Of a stretch of DNA of 8,317 nt, positions 1-7,019 are shown in pieces. This DNA comes from Ghiorsea sp. (lineage in GTDB: Bacteria; Pseudomonadota; Zetaproteobacteria; Mariprofundales; Mariprofundaceae): the NCBI GenBank assembly GCA_021772875.1, contig JAJFLD010000044.1, positions 1 to 8,317 on the forward strand, read 5' to 3'. A model generated the notes under the pieces. The model searched no databases, was not told the origin of the DNA, and saw only the letters and a program-made list of their open reading frames with translations. The first letter of the stretch is position 1, and each line of letters opens with the position of its first letter. A program made the translations under genes and the position numbers.

Positions 1-1124
1 AACGGGTAGCCGTTGAACGTGGTGTAACCACGCAAGATGAAGCTGCGATGATGGATTCTGGTGAGATTATGGAATTGATCTTCCGACCAGGTTTTTCCAC
101 CTTTGCAGAAGTTGATATGATTGCAGGTCGCGGCATAGGCATGAATGTGGTTCAAGATGCGATTCGTCGTTTAACAGGCACGATTCGTGTGCATACAGAA
201 GTAGGCAAAGGTACCCGTTTTGTTATTTCTGTGCCTGTGAGTGTGGCTGTGCAACAAGCATTGATGTTTACCATTGGTGGTCAACAATATGGTATGCTGA
301 CACATATGATTGATCAGGTTTTACCTTACCACGAGCAAAAAATTCAAAGAGGCATAGGTGGCAAGCGTTTCTTGGTTTATGGCTCTGAACAAGTGCCGAT
401 TGTGGATTTACGCGGCATGATGAAGCGCCAAGGCAATGCACTCTCCAAAGAACCCTTTGTGATTGTATCTGAACACATTGAAGGGTTTGTGGGTATTGTG
501 GTGGATGATTTGCTGGGTGATGGCGAAACCATGGTGCGCGACCTCGACCCCTATATCAAACGTTATCAGCCGCAAGGCTTGATGGGTAATACGATTATTG
601 AAGATGGTACGGTTGTGATGCTGCTTGAACCTTATGGTATCAAGGAAATGGGGCGTACAGCACCAGATCAACAACTTACGGTCAGCTTGGACGAAGACGA
701 AAAACTGCGCTTCCATATTTTGCTTGTTGATGATTCATTGATTGCCCGTGAAGTTGAGAAAAGTATTTTTGAGAGTTTAGGTTTTGTGGTTGATACAGCT
801 ATTGATGGCATGGATGGTTTGGAAAAACTTCAAGCAGGCAGCTACGATATGTTGGTAACAGATCTTGAAATGCCACGTTTGGATGGTTTTGGTTTTGTCC
901 GTCAAATTCGTAATCAACCCAAATATGAAACTTTACCGATTGTGGTCATTTCTACACGAGAGAGTGCCGAAGATCGTATGCGCGCACTGGAAGTGGGCGC
1001 GGATTCTTATATGGTGAAACAACACTTAGAGGGCAGTAATATTATCTCAACGGTGAAAGCTTTGGTTGGCCCAGACATGGTGAGATCTCGCGGTGTTGAG
1101 CAAGAAATAGACACAGCTGATTAA
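1..1124 (+). CDS. CheA/ChpA-type hybrid histidine kinase, C-terminal part (5' end outside window)
   Basis: The frame is open from the window edge (first full codon at 3), so the start, HPt and dimerisation domains lie upstream. The visible part has three modules. First is the end of a CheA-type ATPase domain, with the GRGIGMNVV G2-box at about 126-152 followed by a GKGTRF motif. Next is a CheW-like domain (about 245-650), which in this family docks the kinase to receptor arrays. Last is a receiver domain (about 712-1070) with the acidic DD pair, the phospho-acceptor Asp in VTDLEMP, the switch Ser/Thr in VVIST and the conserved Lys in MVKQ. The ATPase-CheW-receiver order matches CheA hybrids such as ChpA/PilL of type IV pilus chemosensory systems. 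No che or pil genes follow, so which output it controls is unknown. It is cytoplasmic. The family call is firm; the specific name is not. Confidence 0.9.
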   Translation, partial: RVAVERGVTTQDEAAMMDSGEIMELIFRPGFSTFAEVDMIAGRGIGMNVVQDAIRRLTGTIRVHTEVGKGTRFVISVPVSVAVQQALMFTIGGQQYGMLTHMIDQVLPYHEQKIQRGIGGKRFLVYGSEQVPIVDLRGMMKRQGNALSKEPFVIVSEHIEGFVGIVVDDLLGDGETMVRDLDPYIKRYQPQGLMGNTIIEDGTVVMLLEPYGIKEMGRTAPDQQLTVSLDEDEKLRFHILLVDDSLIAREVEKSIFESLGFVVDTAIDGMDGLEKLQAGSYDMLVTDLEMPRLDGFGFVRQIRNQPKYETLPIVVISTRESAEDRMRALEVGADSYMVKQHLEGSNIISTVKALVGPDMVRSRGVEQEIDTAD

Positions 1125-1134
1125 TTTTTTAGTG

Positions 1135-1962
1135 ATGAAACAATTTCGTGTTGTTCCTGATTATCATATGCATACACCACGTTGCAATCATGCAGTGGGT
1201 TCAATTTGTGAGTATGCCCAAGCAGCAGTGGATGCTGGTTTGTTAGAAATTGGTATGTCTGATCATTCGCCCATGCCCAATGGTTTTGATAAAGCCTGGC
1301 GTATGGATGAATCAGAGCTTGATTCTTTTCTTAAAGAATTGGAGCAAGCACAAGACGAGTTCAAAGATCGTTTAAAGATTAAATCTGCCTTGGAAGTGGA
1401 TTATTATCCAGGTGCAGAAGAATACATCACTTATTTAAGCCAATATTATGATTGGGATTACCTGATGGGTTCAGTTCATTTTATTGGCGATTGGGGTTTT
1501 GATAATCCCGATGCAGTTTCGCGCTTTGAAAGCTGTGATTTAGAACAAACCTATTGCGATTACTTTAAACTGGTTGAGCAATCAGCAAGCTGTGGTTTGT
1601 TTGATAGCATTGGCCATCCTGATTTGATTAAGAAGTTTGGCTATCGTGTGTTGGGTAAGTCCGAGCGGGTGGAAGCTGCAGAATACGCCATGCTTGAAGC
1701 TGTTAAAGCAGCAGATGTGGCCTTAGAAATAAGTTCGGCGGGTTTGCGTAAGCCCGTGAAAGAAATTTACCCACATCCTCGCATTGTAGCTCAAGCTGCC
1801 GCCCTTGATATTCCTTTTGCTTTTGGTTCGGATGCACATTCTCCCGCAGAAGTAGGTCATGCGATGTCGGATTGTTTAGCTTTATTACACCATTATGGTA
1901 TCACTTCTGTTGCAACATTTAACAAACGCCAGCGCAGCCCAATGTCTTTTGTCAAAGGATAA
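1135..1962 (+). CDS. PHP-domain phosphatase, histidinol-phosphatase (HisJ/HisK) family
   Basis: The product is 275 aa, the usual length for HisJ/HisK histidinol-phosphate phosphatases, which make L-histidinol in histidine synthesis. The metal-binding PHP set is complete: HMH at residues 11-13, H44 in SDHSP, E87 in LEVDYYPG, H115 in GSVHFI, H161 in IGHPDL, and D233/H235 in GSDAHSP with H242 nearby. These residues normally hold a trinuclear metal centre in a TIM-like barrel. The tandem GTG-ATG at 1132/1135 leaves the start slightly open. ATG 1135 is preferred, and neither has a clear Shine-Dalgarno, so coupling to the gene ending 10 bases upstream is likely. There are no his genes nearby, and many proteobacteria use HisB for this step. 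It could therefore be the pathway enzyme or a PHP phosphatase with another substrate. Confidence is high for the fold and moderate for the substrate. Confidence 0.87.
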   Translation: MKQFRVVPDYHMHTPRCNHAVGSICEYAQAAVDAGLLEIGMSDHSPMPNGFDKAWRMDESELDSFLKELEQAQDEFKDRLKIKSALEVDYYPGAEEYITYLSQYYDWDYLMGSVHFIGDWGFDNPDAVSRFESCDLEQTYCDYFKLVEQSASCGLFDSIGHPDLIKKFGYRVLGKSERVEAAEYAMLEAVKAADVALEISSAGLRKPVKEIYPHPRIVAQAAALDIPFAFGSDAHSPAEVGHAMSDCLALLHHYGITSVATFNKRQRSPMSFVKG

Positions 1963-1963
1963 T

Positions 1964-2716
1964 ATGAAAAAAACAGTGCTCATCACAGGTTCATCGGGTG
2001 GTTTTGGTTATGAATTTGCGCAAATGCTTGAGCGTGAAGGTTATCATCTTATTTTGCATGGCCGAGATAAAGCGCGGCTTAAACTTACCTTAGGTGTTTT
2101 GTTATACCCAGAGCGACATCAATGTGTATTCGCTGATTTATCTTCACGCAAAGAAACGGAAACTTTGATTGATAGCTTAGCCGCTATGGATATTTATGGT
2201 TTGGTTAACAATGCTGGTTTTGGTGTCTGGGGTGGCTTTAGCGATAAAGAGGGTGTGGCACAGGCAGATGTTGTGCGTGTGGATTTTCTTGCCCCTGTGA
2301 TGCTGGCACATGCGATGTTACCTATGCTGAAGAAAAACAAAGGTTTTATGATTAATGTTTCATCACTCGCCGCTGAAACACCTCTACCTTATATGGCAAC
2401 CTATGCAGCAGTAAAAGCAGGTATGACTTTTTGGAGCGAAGCTATTCGTGCGGAGCTCAAAGGGGTGGTGCGTGTGGTGACATTAGCCCCAGGACCATCA
2501 CCTACGGGGTTTCGTGATGTTTCAGGTGCGCCTAAAGGCAAAGGTAGTTTGTTTAGCACAACTGCCAGTGAGGTGGTACAAGCATCATTAGACTGTTTAA
2601 AAGCTGGTGGTGGTTATTGTATACCAGGATTTAGACACAAAATTTTGTGGTTGATTCAAAAGATAACACCACGGTTTTTATCGCTTTCTATTATGGCAAA
2701 CTATCTCAAAAAATAA
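1964..2716 (+). CDS. Short-chain dehydrogenase/reductase (SDR), classical type
   Basis: This 250-aa protein has all the marks of a classical SDR. The nucleotide-binding TGSSGGFG is at residues 8-15, NNAG at 82-85, the catalytic Ser is in NVSS (133/134), and Tyr147/Lys151 lie in YAAVK. A PGP motif follows at 177-179. Arg34, just after the second strand, is typical of NADP(H)-preferring members. The sequence style is closest to the DltE/YqjQ-like group of COG0300, whose substrates are mostly undefined. ATG 1964 is chosen because AAAGGA (1954-1959) sits just before it and the Rossmann motif then begins at the expected distance. An upstream in-frame start at 1895 would lie inside the preceding gene. 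Only one base separates it from the PHP phosphatase stop, which indicates co-translation. Substrate unknown; probably a cytoplasmic reductase of a carbonyl compound. Confidence 0.88.
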   Translation: MKKTVLITGSSGGFGYEFAQMLEREGYHLILHGRDKARLKLTLGVLLYPERHQCVFADLSSRKETETLIDSLAAMDIYGLVNNAGFGVWGGFSDKEGVAQADVVRVDFLAPVMLAHAMLPMLKKNKGFMINVSSLAAETPLPYMATYAAVKAGMTFWSEAIRAELKGVVRVVTLAPGPSPTGFRDVSGAPKGKGSLFSTTASEVVQASLDCLKAGGGYCIPGFRHKILWLIQKITPRFLSLSIMANYLKK

Positions 2717-2720
2717 TCAT

Positions 2721-3437
2721 TTGTTAAGCAACGAATTCCCCTTCAAATGGCAAATGCGTTTATCCAAACGTGCTTCTCGACCACGTATTACCATCAGCCC
2801 TCGTGGTTTGGTGGAGTTGGTTTGGCCACATCGGTTGTCACAGCGTTTGGTTTCTTCCATGTTACAAGAACATCAGCAGTGGGTTTTACGCCAGCTTCGT
2901 GGTTTAGAAGGTAGATCAATGGTGGTCTTGCCACCTGAACAGATTCATCTTCAAGCCATAGATCAAACATGGTCGCTTGTTTATCAAGCACAAGCTGAAA
3001 AATGCCTGACTTTTGTCGAAGATGATGCTACATTAAATATGATTGGTGATGTGCAAGAAAAAGAAGCAATGCGTAAGTTGTTGTGTGTTTGGGTGAAAGA
3101 AAAAGGGGCGCAACATTTAAAACCCTGGCTATTAAAAGAAGCCCAACGCATGGGTTTGGAATATACATCCGTGTCCATACGTTTACAGAAAAAACGATGG
3201 GGAAGTTGCTCGGCTAAAAAACGTATCAACTTAAATGCAGGGTTATTGTTTTTACCTGATTTTTTGGTTCATCATGTGTTGATTCATGAATTGAGCCATC
3301 TCAAACATTTGAATCATTCCGCTTCCTTTTGGGCAGAGGTGAAGAAGTTTGATCAGGATTATATGACCAATCGGAAATTGCTTCACCACCATGCCCAAAA
3401 GGTACCAACGTGGTTGAGCGAGCCTTTTACTGATTAA
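2721..3437 (+). CDS. YgjP-type zinc metallopeptidase (UTP pyrophosphatase/M48-like family)
   Basis: The 238-aa product matches the YgjP family (DUF45, WLM/SprT-like fold). An N-terminal basic strand region (SKRASRPRITISPRG, about 15-29) leads into a helical middle, then the signature RWGSC at 159-163 and the zinc site HELSH at 189-193. A third ligand, His199, lies in LNHSASFW. This HExxH...H...FW spacing is diagnostic. Family members are cytoplasmic and poorly characterised. E. coli YgjP has been linked to nucleotide hydrolysis, while the motif itself suggests peptidase ancestry. The start is uncertain: TTG 2721 lies four bases after the SDR stop and gives the full N-terminal strand usual in the family, while ATG 2754 would drop 11 residues. 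Neither has a clear Shine-Dalgarno, so translational coupling to the SDR gene is likely. Confidence 0.85.
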   Translation: MLSNEFPFKWQMRLSKRASRPRITISPRGLVELVWPHRLSQRLVSSMLQEHQQWVLRQLRGLEGRSMVVLPPEQIHLQAIDQTWSLVYQAQAEKCLTFVEDDATLNMIGDVQEKEAMRKLLCVWVKEKGAQHLKPWLLKEAQRMGLEYTSVSIRLQKKRWGSCSAKKRINLNAGLLFLPDFLVHHVLIHELSHLKHLNHSASFWAEVKKFDQDYMTNRKLLHHHAQKVPTWLSEPFTD

Positions 3438-3480
3438 GCGCTAAACTTGAATTTTATACAAAAAGGTTAAGGATTCAGTG

Positions 3481-4134
3481 ATGAAAAAAGAATCGTTTCG
3501 ACATTATAATTTGGCCGATGATGTGATTGGACATTTTGATCGTGCTTTAAACAATATCTTCTGCCCACAAGCAAGCTTGCGTGAATATCCCGCTGCAAAT
3601 ATAGTAGAGGATGATGATTTGGATGCAGGGCAGAAAAAGAAAGCTGCGGCTTTGATGCGGGTCAATCATGCAGGGGAGATGGCGGCCCAAGCTTTGTATC
3701 ATGGTCAATCCTTAACTGCGCGCGATAAATCATTAAAAGATAAGCTGCAAGCTGCATCGGTTGAAGAATCAGATCATTTGAACTGGTGCCGTACAAGGCT
3801 TGAAGAATTGGGCGAAAAACCATCCGTTTTGGATCCATTATGGTATATGGGCTCTTTTGCTATTGGCATCACAGCAGGTGTGTTGGGTGATCGTTGGAAT
3901 TTAGGTTTTTTGGCTGAAACTGAGCATCAAGTGGTCAAACATTTGGATGGGCATTTGAAAAACTTACCTGACAATGATGAACGCAGCAGAGCAGTTGTAG
4001 AGCAAATGAAAGTGGATGAATTGGGCCATGCGCATTTGGCTGAATCGTTGGGGGCAGCGAAGCTGCCAAAGCTTGTGCAATCGGGCATGCAACTGACTTC
4101 AAAAGTGATGACAGGTTTATCCGAAAAAATTTAA
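3481..4134 (+). CDS. coq7: Coq7: 3-demethoxyubiquinol 3-hydroxylase (diiron)
   Basis: This 217-aa protein is a clear Coq7. The enzyme hydroxylates 2-polyprenyl-3-methyl-6-methoxy-1,4-benzoquinol, the penultimate step of aerobic ubiquinone synthesis, using O2 and a non-heme diiron centre at the membrane surface. Ligand motifs appear in order: E66 in RVNHAGE, E96/H99 in EESDH, E148 in ETEHQ, and E180/H183 in VDELGH. The spacing of 30 and 3 residues for the first three matches the family. ATG 3481 is preferred over GTG 3478 because AAGG at 3469-3472 lies eight bases upstream. The preceding 43-base gap is the largest in this run, so a separate promoter is possible but none is obvious. The last base of its stop codon is the first base of the next start. 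It implies that the cell respires with ubiquinone and oxygen. Confidence 0.95.
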   Translation: MKKESFRHYNLADDVIGHFDRALNNIFCPQASLREYPAANIVEDDDLDAGQKKKAAALMRVNHAGEMAAQALYHGQSLTARDKSLKDKLQAASVEESDHLNWCRTRLEELGEKPSVLDPLWYMGSFAIGITAGVLGDRWNLGFLAETEHQVVKHLDGHLKNLPDNDERSRAVVEQMKVDELGHAHLAESLGAAKLPKLVQSGMQLTSKVMTGLSEKI

Positions 4135-4937
4135 TGGCCACGCCGATACAGCAAGATACAAATTTTGATGATTTGGTGGCGCATTTTCAAAAGCGTATTT
4201 ACGGCAGCCGTAAAGGCAAAATTCGTTTGGCAGTGTTGCAGCGTGATTTGGCTGAGCAAATACCAAAGCTTAAACATGGTGGCCTCGATATCCTCGATAT
4301 TGGCGGTGGTTTGGGGCAAATGGGTTTGCATTTGGCAAGCTTTGGTAATGCTATCACCATCAATGATATTTCAAGAGAAATGCTTGTTATGGCTGAGTTA
4401 GAAGCAAAAAAACAAGGCTTAGCTGATAATATCACTTGGCATCACGGACCATACCAAAGCTTAGAGCATAAACAGTATGATGTGGTGATTTGTCATGCGG
4501 TGTTGGAATGGTTGGTAGAGCCAGATATGTTGTTAGAGCGCTTGTCGGCCTTTTGTAAGGCTGATGGTTTCATCTCGTTATTGTTTTATAACGCTGATGC
4601 CTTGGTCTTACACAATCTTATTCGTGGTAATTTTAATAAAATTAAAAATAAAGATTTTTCAGGCATGAAAGGTGGTTTAACACCACTCAATCCCGTTTCT
4701 CCAGCTTGGGTTGAAGCTAAGCTTAATACGCATGGCTTAGAAGTGTGCTACAAAAGTGGTATTCGTGTGTTCAGTGATTATGTGGGCGTAAAACGCGGCG
4801 GTAATGAAAACGACGATGAAGTGCTGGCTATGGAGCTGTTGTTTTCACGACAACAGCCTTATATCAACATTGGACGTTATGTTCATTTCCTATGTCGAAA
4901 AGGTGTCTCTACCAAGTTGAATGCAACAGTGTTATAA
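4134..4937 (+). CDS. cmoM: CmoM: tRNA 5-carboxymethoxyuridine methyltransferase
   Basis: This 267-aa class I SAM methyltransferase closely resembles E. coli CmoM (formerly SmtA). That enzyme methylates the carboxyl group of cmo5U at wobble position 34 of certain tRNAs to give mcmo5U. The SAM motif DIGGG is at 55-59, with an acidic NDIS at 77-80. CmoM-specific stretches follow: NFDDL near the N terminus, HAVLEW at 121-126, LFYNADALVLHN around 150-161, RGNFN at 164-168, GIRVFSDY at 209-216, and QPYINIGRYVH at 241-251. The ATG overlaps the Coq7 stop in a TAATG junction and has no Shine-Dalgarno of its own, so translation is probably coupled. CmoA and CmoB, which build the substrate, are not in the window. 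The identification is based on motif agreement along nearly the full length. Confidence 0.93.
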   Translation: MATPIQQDTNFDDLVAHFQKRIYGSRKGKIRLAVLQRDLAEQIPKLKHGGLDILDIGGGLGQMGLHLASFGNAITINDISREMLVMAELEAKKQGLADNITWHHGPYQSLEHKQYDVVICHAVLEWLVEPDMLLERLSAFCKADGFISLLFYNADALVLHNLIRGNFNKIKNKDFSGMKGGLTPLNPVSPAWVEAKLNTHGLEVCYKSGIRVFSDYVGVKRGGNENDDEVLAMELLFSRQQPYINIGRYVHFLCRKGVSTKLNATVL

Positions 4938-4940
4938 AAA

Positions 4941-4979
4941 TCATAAAACAAAATTTCATCTCGTTTGAGAGCTTTATGA
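4941..4979 (-). terminator. Possible weak terminator between convergent genes
   Basis: A 7-bp inverted repeat (TCATAAA 4941-4947 with TTTATGA 4973-4979) encloses an inner TCTC/GAGA stem (4959-4962/4967-4970). Read on the - strand, it is followed by a T-run across 4940-4936. The position between the convergent stops of CmoM and the GNAT-like gene suits termination. The stem is AT-rich and the loop long, so this is a weak call. Confidence 0.3.
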
Positions 4980-4986
4980 GGCAGTA

Positions 4987-5448
4987 TTATTCTACGGTCA
5001 GCTCGTAAGTTGTAAATTTGCTGCCCAAAAGCTCACTTTCATACACATTTTTAGCTATTTTTCGTAAAAATTTATATTCTGGGCGTGTATAAAGGAAGTG
5101 TATGTATATCGTTTGATGACCAAGTTCTTTTGCCCATGCCATCATTTCGCGAAATATATTTCTTCCTAATCCCCAATAACCTTCATCAATAACAACTGCA
5201 ATTTCATATTTGTCGCCATCGCGTTGAATTCCGCACCAACCAGCAAGCTGTTGATTGATAACGATGGCTCGCACCTTGGAACCCTGTGAGTCATCAACCT
5301 CAATTTTACCCGCTATCCATGATTTAGTTATAGCCTCATCAAATTGCTCATGTGCTATTAAATGCTCTCTAATCTTATGTTTATTTAATAGTGGTATGAA
5401 TGCATTAGCGTTCACTTCGTTGAGTTTGACATAATCTATGGTGTGCAT
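4987..5448 (-). CDS. GNAT-family acetyltransferase-like protein
   Basis: This 153-aa cytoplasmic protein has the layout of a GNAT N-acetyltransferase. A central strand pair (KVRAIVINQQLAGWCGI, about 58-74) is followed by a strand ending EIAVVID (82-88). Then comes the acetyl-CoA-binding turn YWGLGR (91-96), which fits the motif-A xxGxG pattern, and the following helix NIFREMMAWAKELG. A late strand HQTIYIHFLY (111-120) corresponds to motif B. The acceptor substrate cannot be told from sequence. The start is supported by AAGGA on the - strand at about 5459-5463, ten bases before the ATG. It lies 46 bases downstream of the exported-protein gene on the same strand, so the two may form a small operon. 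It converges on CmoM. Composition looks more AT-rich than the upstream run, by eye only. Confidence 0.72.
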   Translation of the reverse strand: MHTIDYVKLNEVNANAFIPLLNKHKIREHLIAHEQFDEAITKSWIAGKIEVDDSQGSKVRAIVINQQLAGWCGIQRDGDKYEIAVVIDEGYWGLGRNIFREMMAWAKELGHQTIYIHFLYTRPEYKFLRKIAKNVYESELLGSKFTTYELTVE

Positions 5449-5494
5449 ATTTTTTAAGTCCTTGTTTGCCTAACAGGTAATAACATGTGTGTAT

Positions 5495-5884
5495 TTACCA
5501 TACCTTGATAATATTGTAATGTGAAAAACCTGCTCCTGCTTTTGAGCTGGCTTCCATATCCATGAGTTTAAAGTATTCTCCACATTGCATGCAGTTATGA
5601 ACTTTTTCGCCCGCTGTTATTGCATTTGCCTTCGTTTGCCAATGAATAATGTCAGCATATTCAGTATCATTTTTTTTCACTAGCTCACGTTTTATAAATC
5701 CTTGTTGATGCGCTAGAAAGCTTGAATGAACCAAGTCTGCTGCTTTTATCAATTGTTGGTCGCTTACTCCTGCTGCCTTTACAAATGGAGCCCATTCAAC
5801 GGCAATAGTCTCTTCAGCATAAGAATTTATGCTTGTTAAGAAGATAACAATCCCTACTAATAAGGGTTTATAATATTTGGACAT
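5495..5884 (-). CDS. Small exported protein with CxxC, ABM-like pattern, function unknown
   Basis: The product is 129 aa. Residues 1-23 form a clear Sec signal peptide: a Lys at positions 3 and 6, a hydrophobic core LLVGIVIFL, and a likely cut after NSYA (23/24). The mature part of about 106 residues has the run FLAHQQGFIKREL...YADIIHWQTKANAITAGEKV (57-95). This resembles the beta-alpha-beta pattern of dimeric alpha/beta-barrel (antibiotic biosynthesis monooxygenase-like) proteins, where GF..REL and a strand ending in W are common. A CxxC at 98-101 (HNCMQCGEYF) follows, which could form a disulphide or bind metal in the periplasm. The start is firm: AAGGAG (plus-strand 5892-5897) lies seven bases before the ATG. 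The fold assignment is by eye and the role is unknown. It may share a transcript with the downstream GNAT-like gene. Confidence 0.75.
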   Translation of the reverse strand: MSKYYKPLLVGIVIFLTSINSYAEETIAVEWAPFVKAAGVSDQQLIKAADLVHSSFLAHQQGFIKRELVKKNDTEYADIIHWQTKANAITAGEKVHNCMQCGEYFKLMDMEASSKAGAGFSHYNIIKVW

Positions 5885-6076
5885 GAAGTTGCTCCTTCAG
5901 ACGGTCTTAATTTCTTTGTTAGGGGTGAAGATGCATCAAAGAGGGATGTTATTCTTTGGTATGCCTGTTCAAAATATGTGCCCATTTTATCAAATTATGA
6001 GAGAATTTATCACAATTTATTATACTTACAAATTGAGTTTACAAAAAAATAATCAGAGAAACATGATTTTAGAAAT
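5885..6076. other. Gene-free stretch upstream of the exported-protein gene
   Basis: I see no credible gene here. An open + strand frame starting opposite the exported protein's ATG has no ribosome binding site and no recognisable protein features. The stretch is AT-rich and probably holds the - strand promoter of the exported-protein gene and its leader. Confidence 0.55.
6019..6044 (-). promoter_or_regulatory. Possible sigma70-like promoter for the exported-protein gene
   Basis: On the - strand a perfect TATAAT lies at 6024-6019, with TTGTAA upstream at 6044-6039. The spacer is only 14 bases, shorter than usual, so the -35 assignment is doubtful. It would give a leader of about 125 bases before the ATG at 5884. 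Confidence 0.3.
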
Positions 6077-6103
6077 AACCTGAGACAAAAGATGTCTCAG
6101 GTT
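6077..6103 (-). terminator. Rho-independent-type hairpin after the SDR gene
   Basis: A perfect 11-bp stem (6077-6087 with 6093-6103, arms AACCTGAGACA/TGTCTCAGGTT) closes a 5-base loop. It starts 7 bases beyond the stop codon of the - strand SDR gene (6111). On the - strand it is followed by a T-rich but interrupted tract. The position strongly suggests it ends the SDR transcript and isolates it from the next - strand gene. Confidence 0.75.
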
Positions 6104-6110
6104 CTTGTGA

Positions 6111-6977
6111 TTAATCAAATTTGATGGTTTCTAAATGATGTAAGCCGAATGTTTCTAAAACACCAGCTTGTACAGGTGCGGTTGCATCATTTAATGCATC
6201 GGCACCAAAACTTGTGCCGACAACACTACGGGCAGGACGTGTTCCCTTCGGTAAGTTTGTAAGGTTTAGAATTGCTTGGGCTACATCGTGTAGATTGGGC
6301 GCTGATTCAGATTCGAACAGGTTCATGAAATGCTCAAACATGGCACCAGGGATTTCGCCAACTTTACCGTAATGGGATACACAATCAGCATCAGCAGGTT
6401 GAATAGCACTTGCATACATGTGGGTAGGATAGGCACTCGGTTGTACCAAAGTCACATCAATCCCAAATTGTGAAACTTCATAACGCAGGCTGTCTGTCAT
6501 GGCTTCCACTGCAAATTTACTTGCACCATATAAGCCGAAAAATGGAAATGTAACGCGGCCAAGAATAGAGCCGATGTTAATAATCAAACCATCTTTCTGT
6601 TGACGGAAAATAGGTAATACAGCGCGTGTGACCCGATGGACGCCCAGTACATTTACATCAAATAAAGCAGCTGTTTGTTCATTGGTAAATGCTTCTGTGA
6701 CACCTGCTGAAGCAATGCCTGCATTGTTCACTAAGATATCAATACCTCCGGCAGTATTTAAAATATCCTGTATGGCTCTATCCACAGATTCTTGGCTTGT
6801 TACATCAAGTGCAACAACTTGAATATTTTTCGCTTTTAATGACTCCGCGTGTGTACGGTTTTTCCCTTGTGGGTCACGCATTGAGGCAATGACGTTATAT
6901 CCCGCTTGCGCAAGTGTTTCTGCTGTATCACGGCCAAACCCTGTGCTGGAACCGGTAATTAGAACTATTTTCGACAT
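6111..6977 (-). CDS. SDR-family oxidoreductase, divergent from a CGNR regulator
   Basis: This 288-aa classical SDR has TGSSTGFG at 8-15, NNAG at 84-87, catalytic Ser137 in NIGSILG and Tyr150/Lys154 in YGASK. Arg34 (SMRDP) after the second strand suggests NADP(H). It is longer than the 250-aa core, with an extra C-terminal segment (about 190-288) that would shape the substrate pocket. The substrate is unknown. The start at 6977 is chosen because GGAG (plus-strand 6984-6987) lies six bases upstream and the Rossmann motif begins right after it. Longer in-frame starts reach to 7055, but they would add an unusual tail that overlaps the promoter and operator. It is transcribed away from the CGNR-protein gene, has a good promoter overlapped by a dyad, and is closed by a strong hairpin, so it looks like a single-gene regulated unit. 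Confidence 0.9.
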   Translation of the reverse strand: MSKIVLITGSSTGFGRDTAETLAQAGYNVIASMRDPQGKNRTHAESLKAKNIQVVALDVTSQESVDRAIQDILNTAGGIDILVNNAGIASAGVTEAFTNEQTAALFDVNVLGVHRVTRAVLPIFRQQKDGLIINIGSILGRVTFPFFGLYGASKFAVEAMTDSLRYEVSQFGIDVTLVQPSAYPTHMYASAIQPADADCVSHYGKVGEIPGAMFEHFMNLFESESAPNLHDVAQAILNLTNLPKGTRPARSVVGTSFGADALNDATAPVQAGVLETFGLHHLETIKFD

Positions 6978-6983
6978 GATTTT

Positions 6984-6987
6984 CTCC
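6984..6987 (-). promoter_or_regulatory. Ribosome binding site deciding the SDR start
   Basis: GGAG on the - strand sits six bases before the ATG at 6977. It supports that start over the longer in-frame alternatives. Confidence 0.75.
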
Positions 6988-7019
6988 ATATGATTTATAT
7001 TGAATAAATACCCGCAGAT

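Noticed and set aside
1895..1963. Upstream start for the first SDR
   Set aside because: It lies inside the PHP phosphatase gene. The ATG at 1964 has a ribosome binding site and places the Rossmann motif correctly.
5468..5474. GCCTAAC/GTTAGGC, matching the integron attC core, between the GNAT-like and exported-protein genes; a related GTTAGGG lies near 5918
   Set aside because: No paired core at the right distance and no extended imperfect palindrome around either site. The degenerate 7-mer is expected by chance, and no integrase is present.
5877..6083. Open + strand frame of about 68 codons
   Set aside because: It begins opposite the start of the well-supported exported-protein gene, lacks a ribosome binding site, and shows no recognisable protein features.
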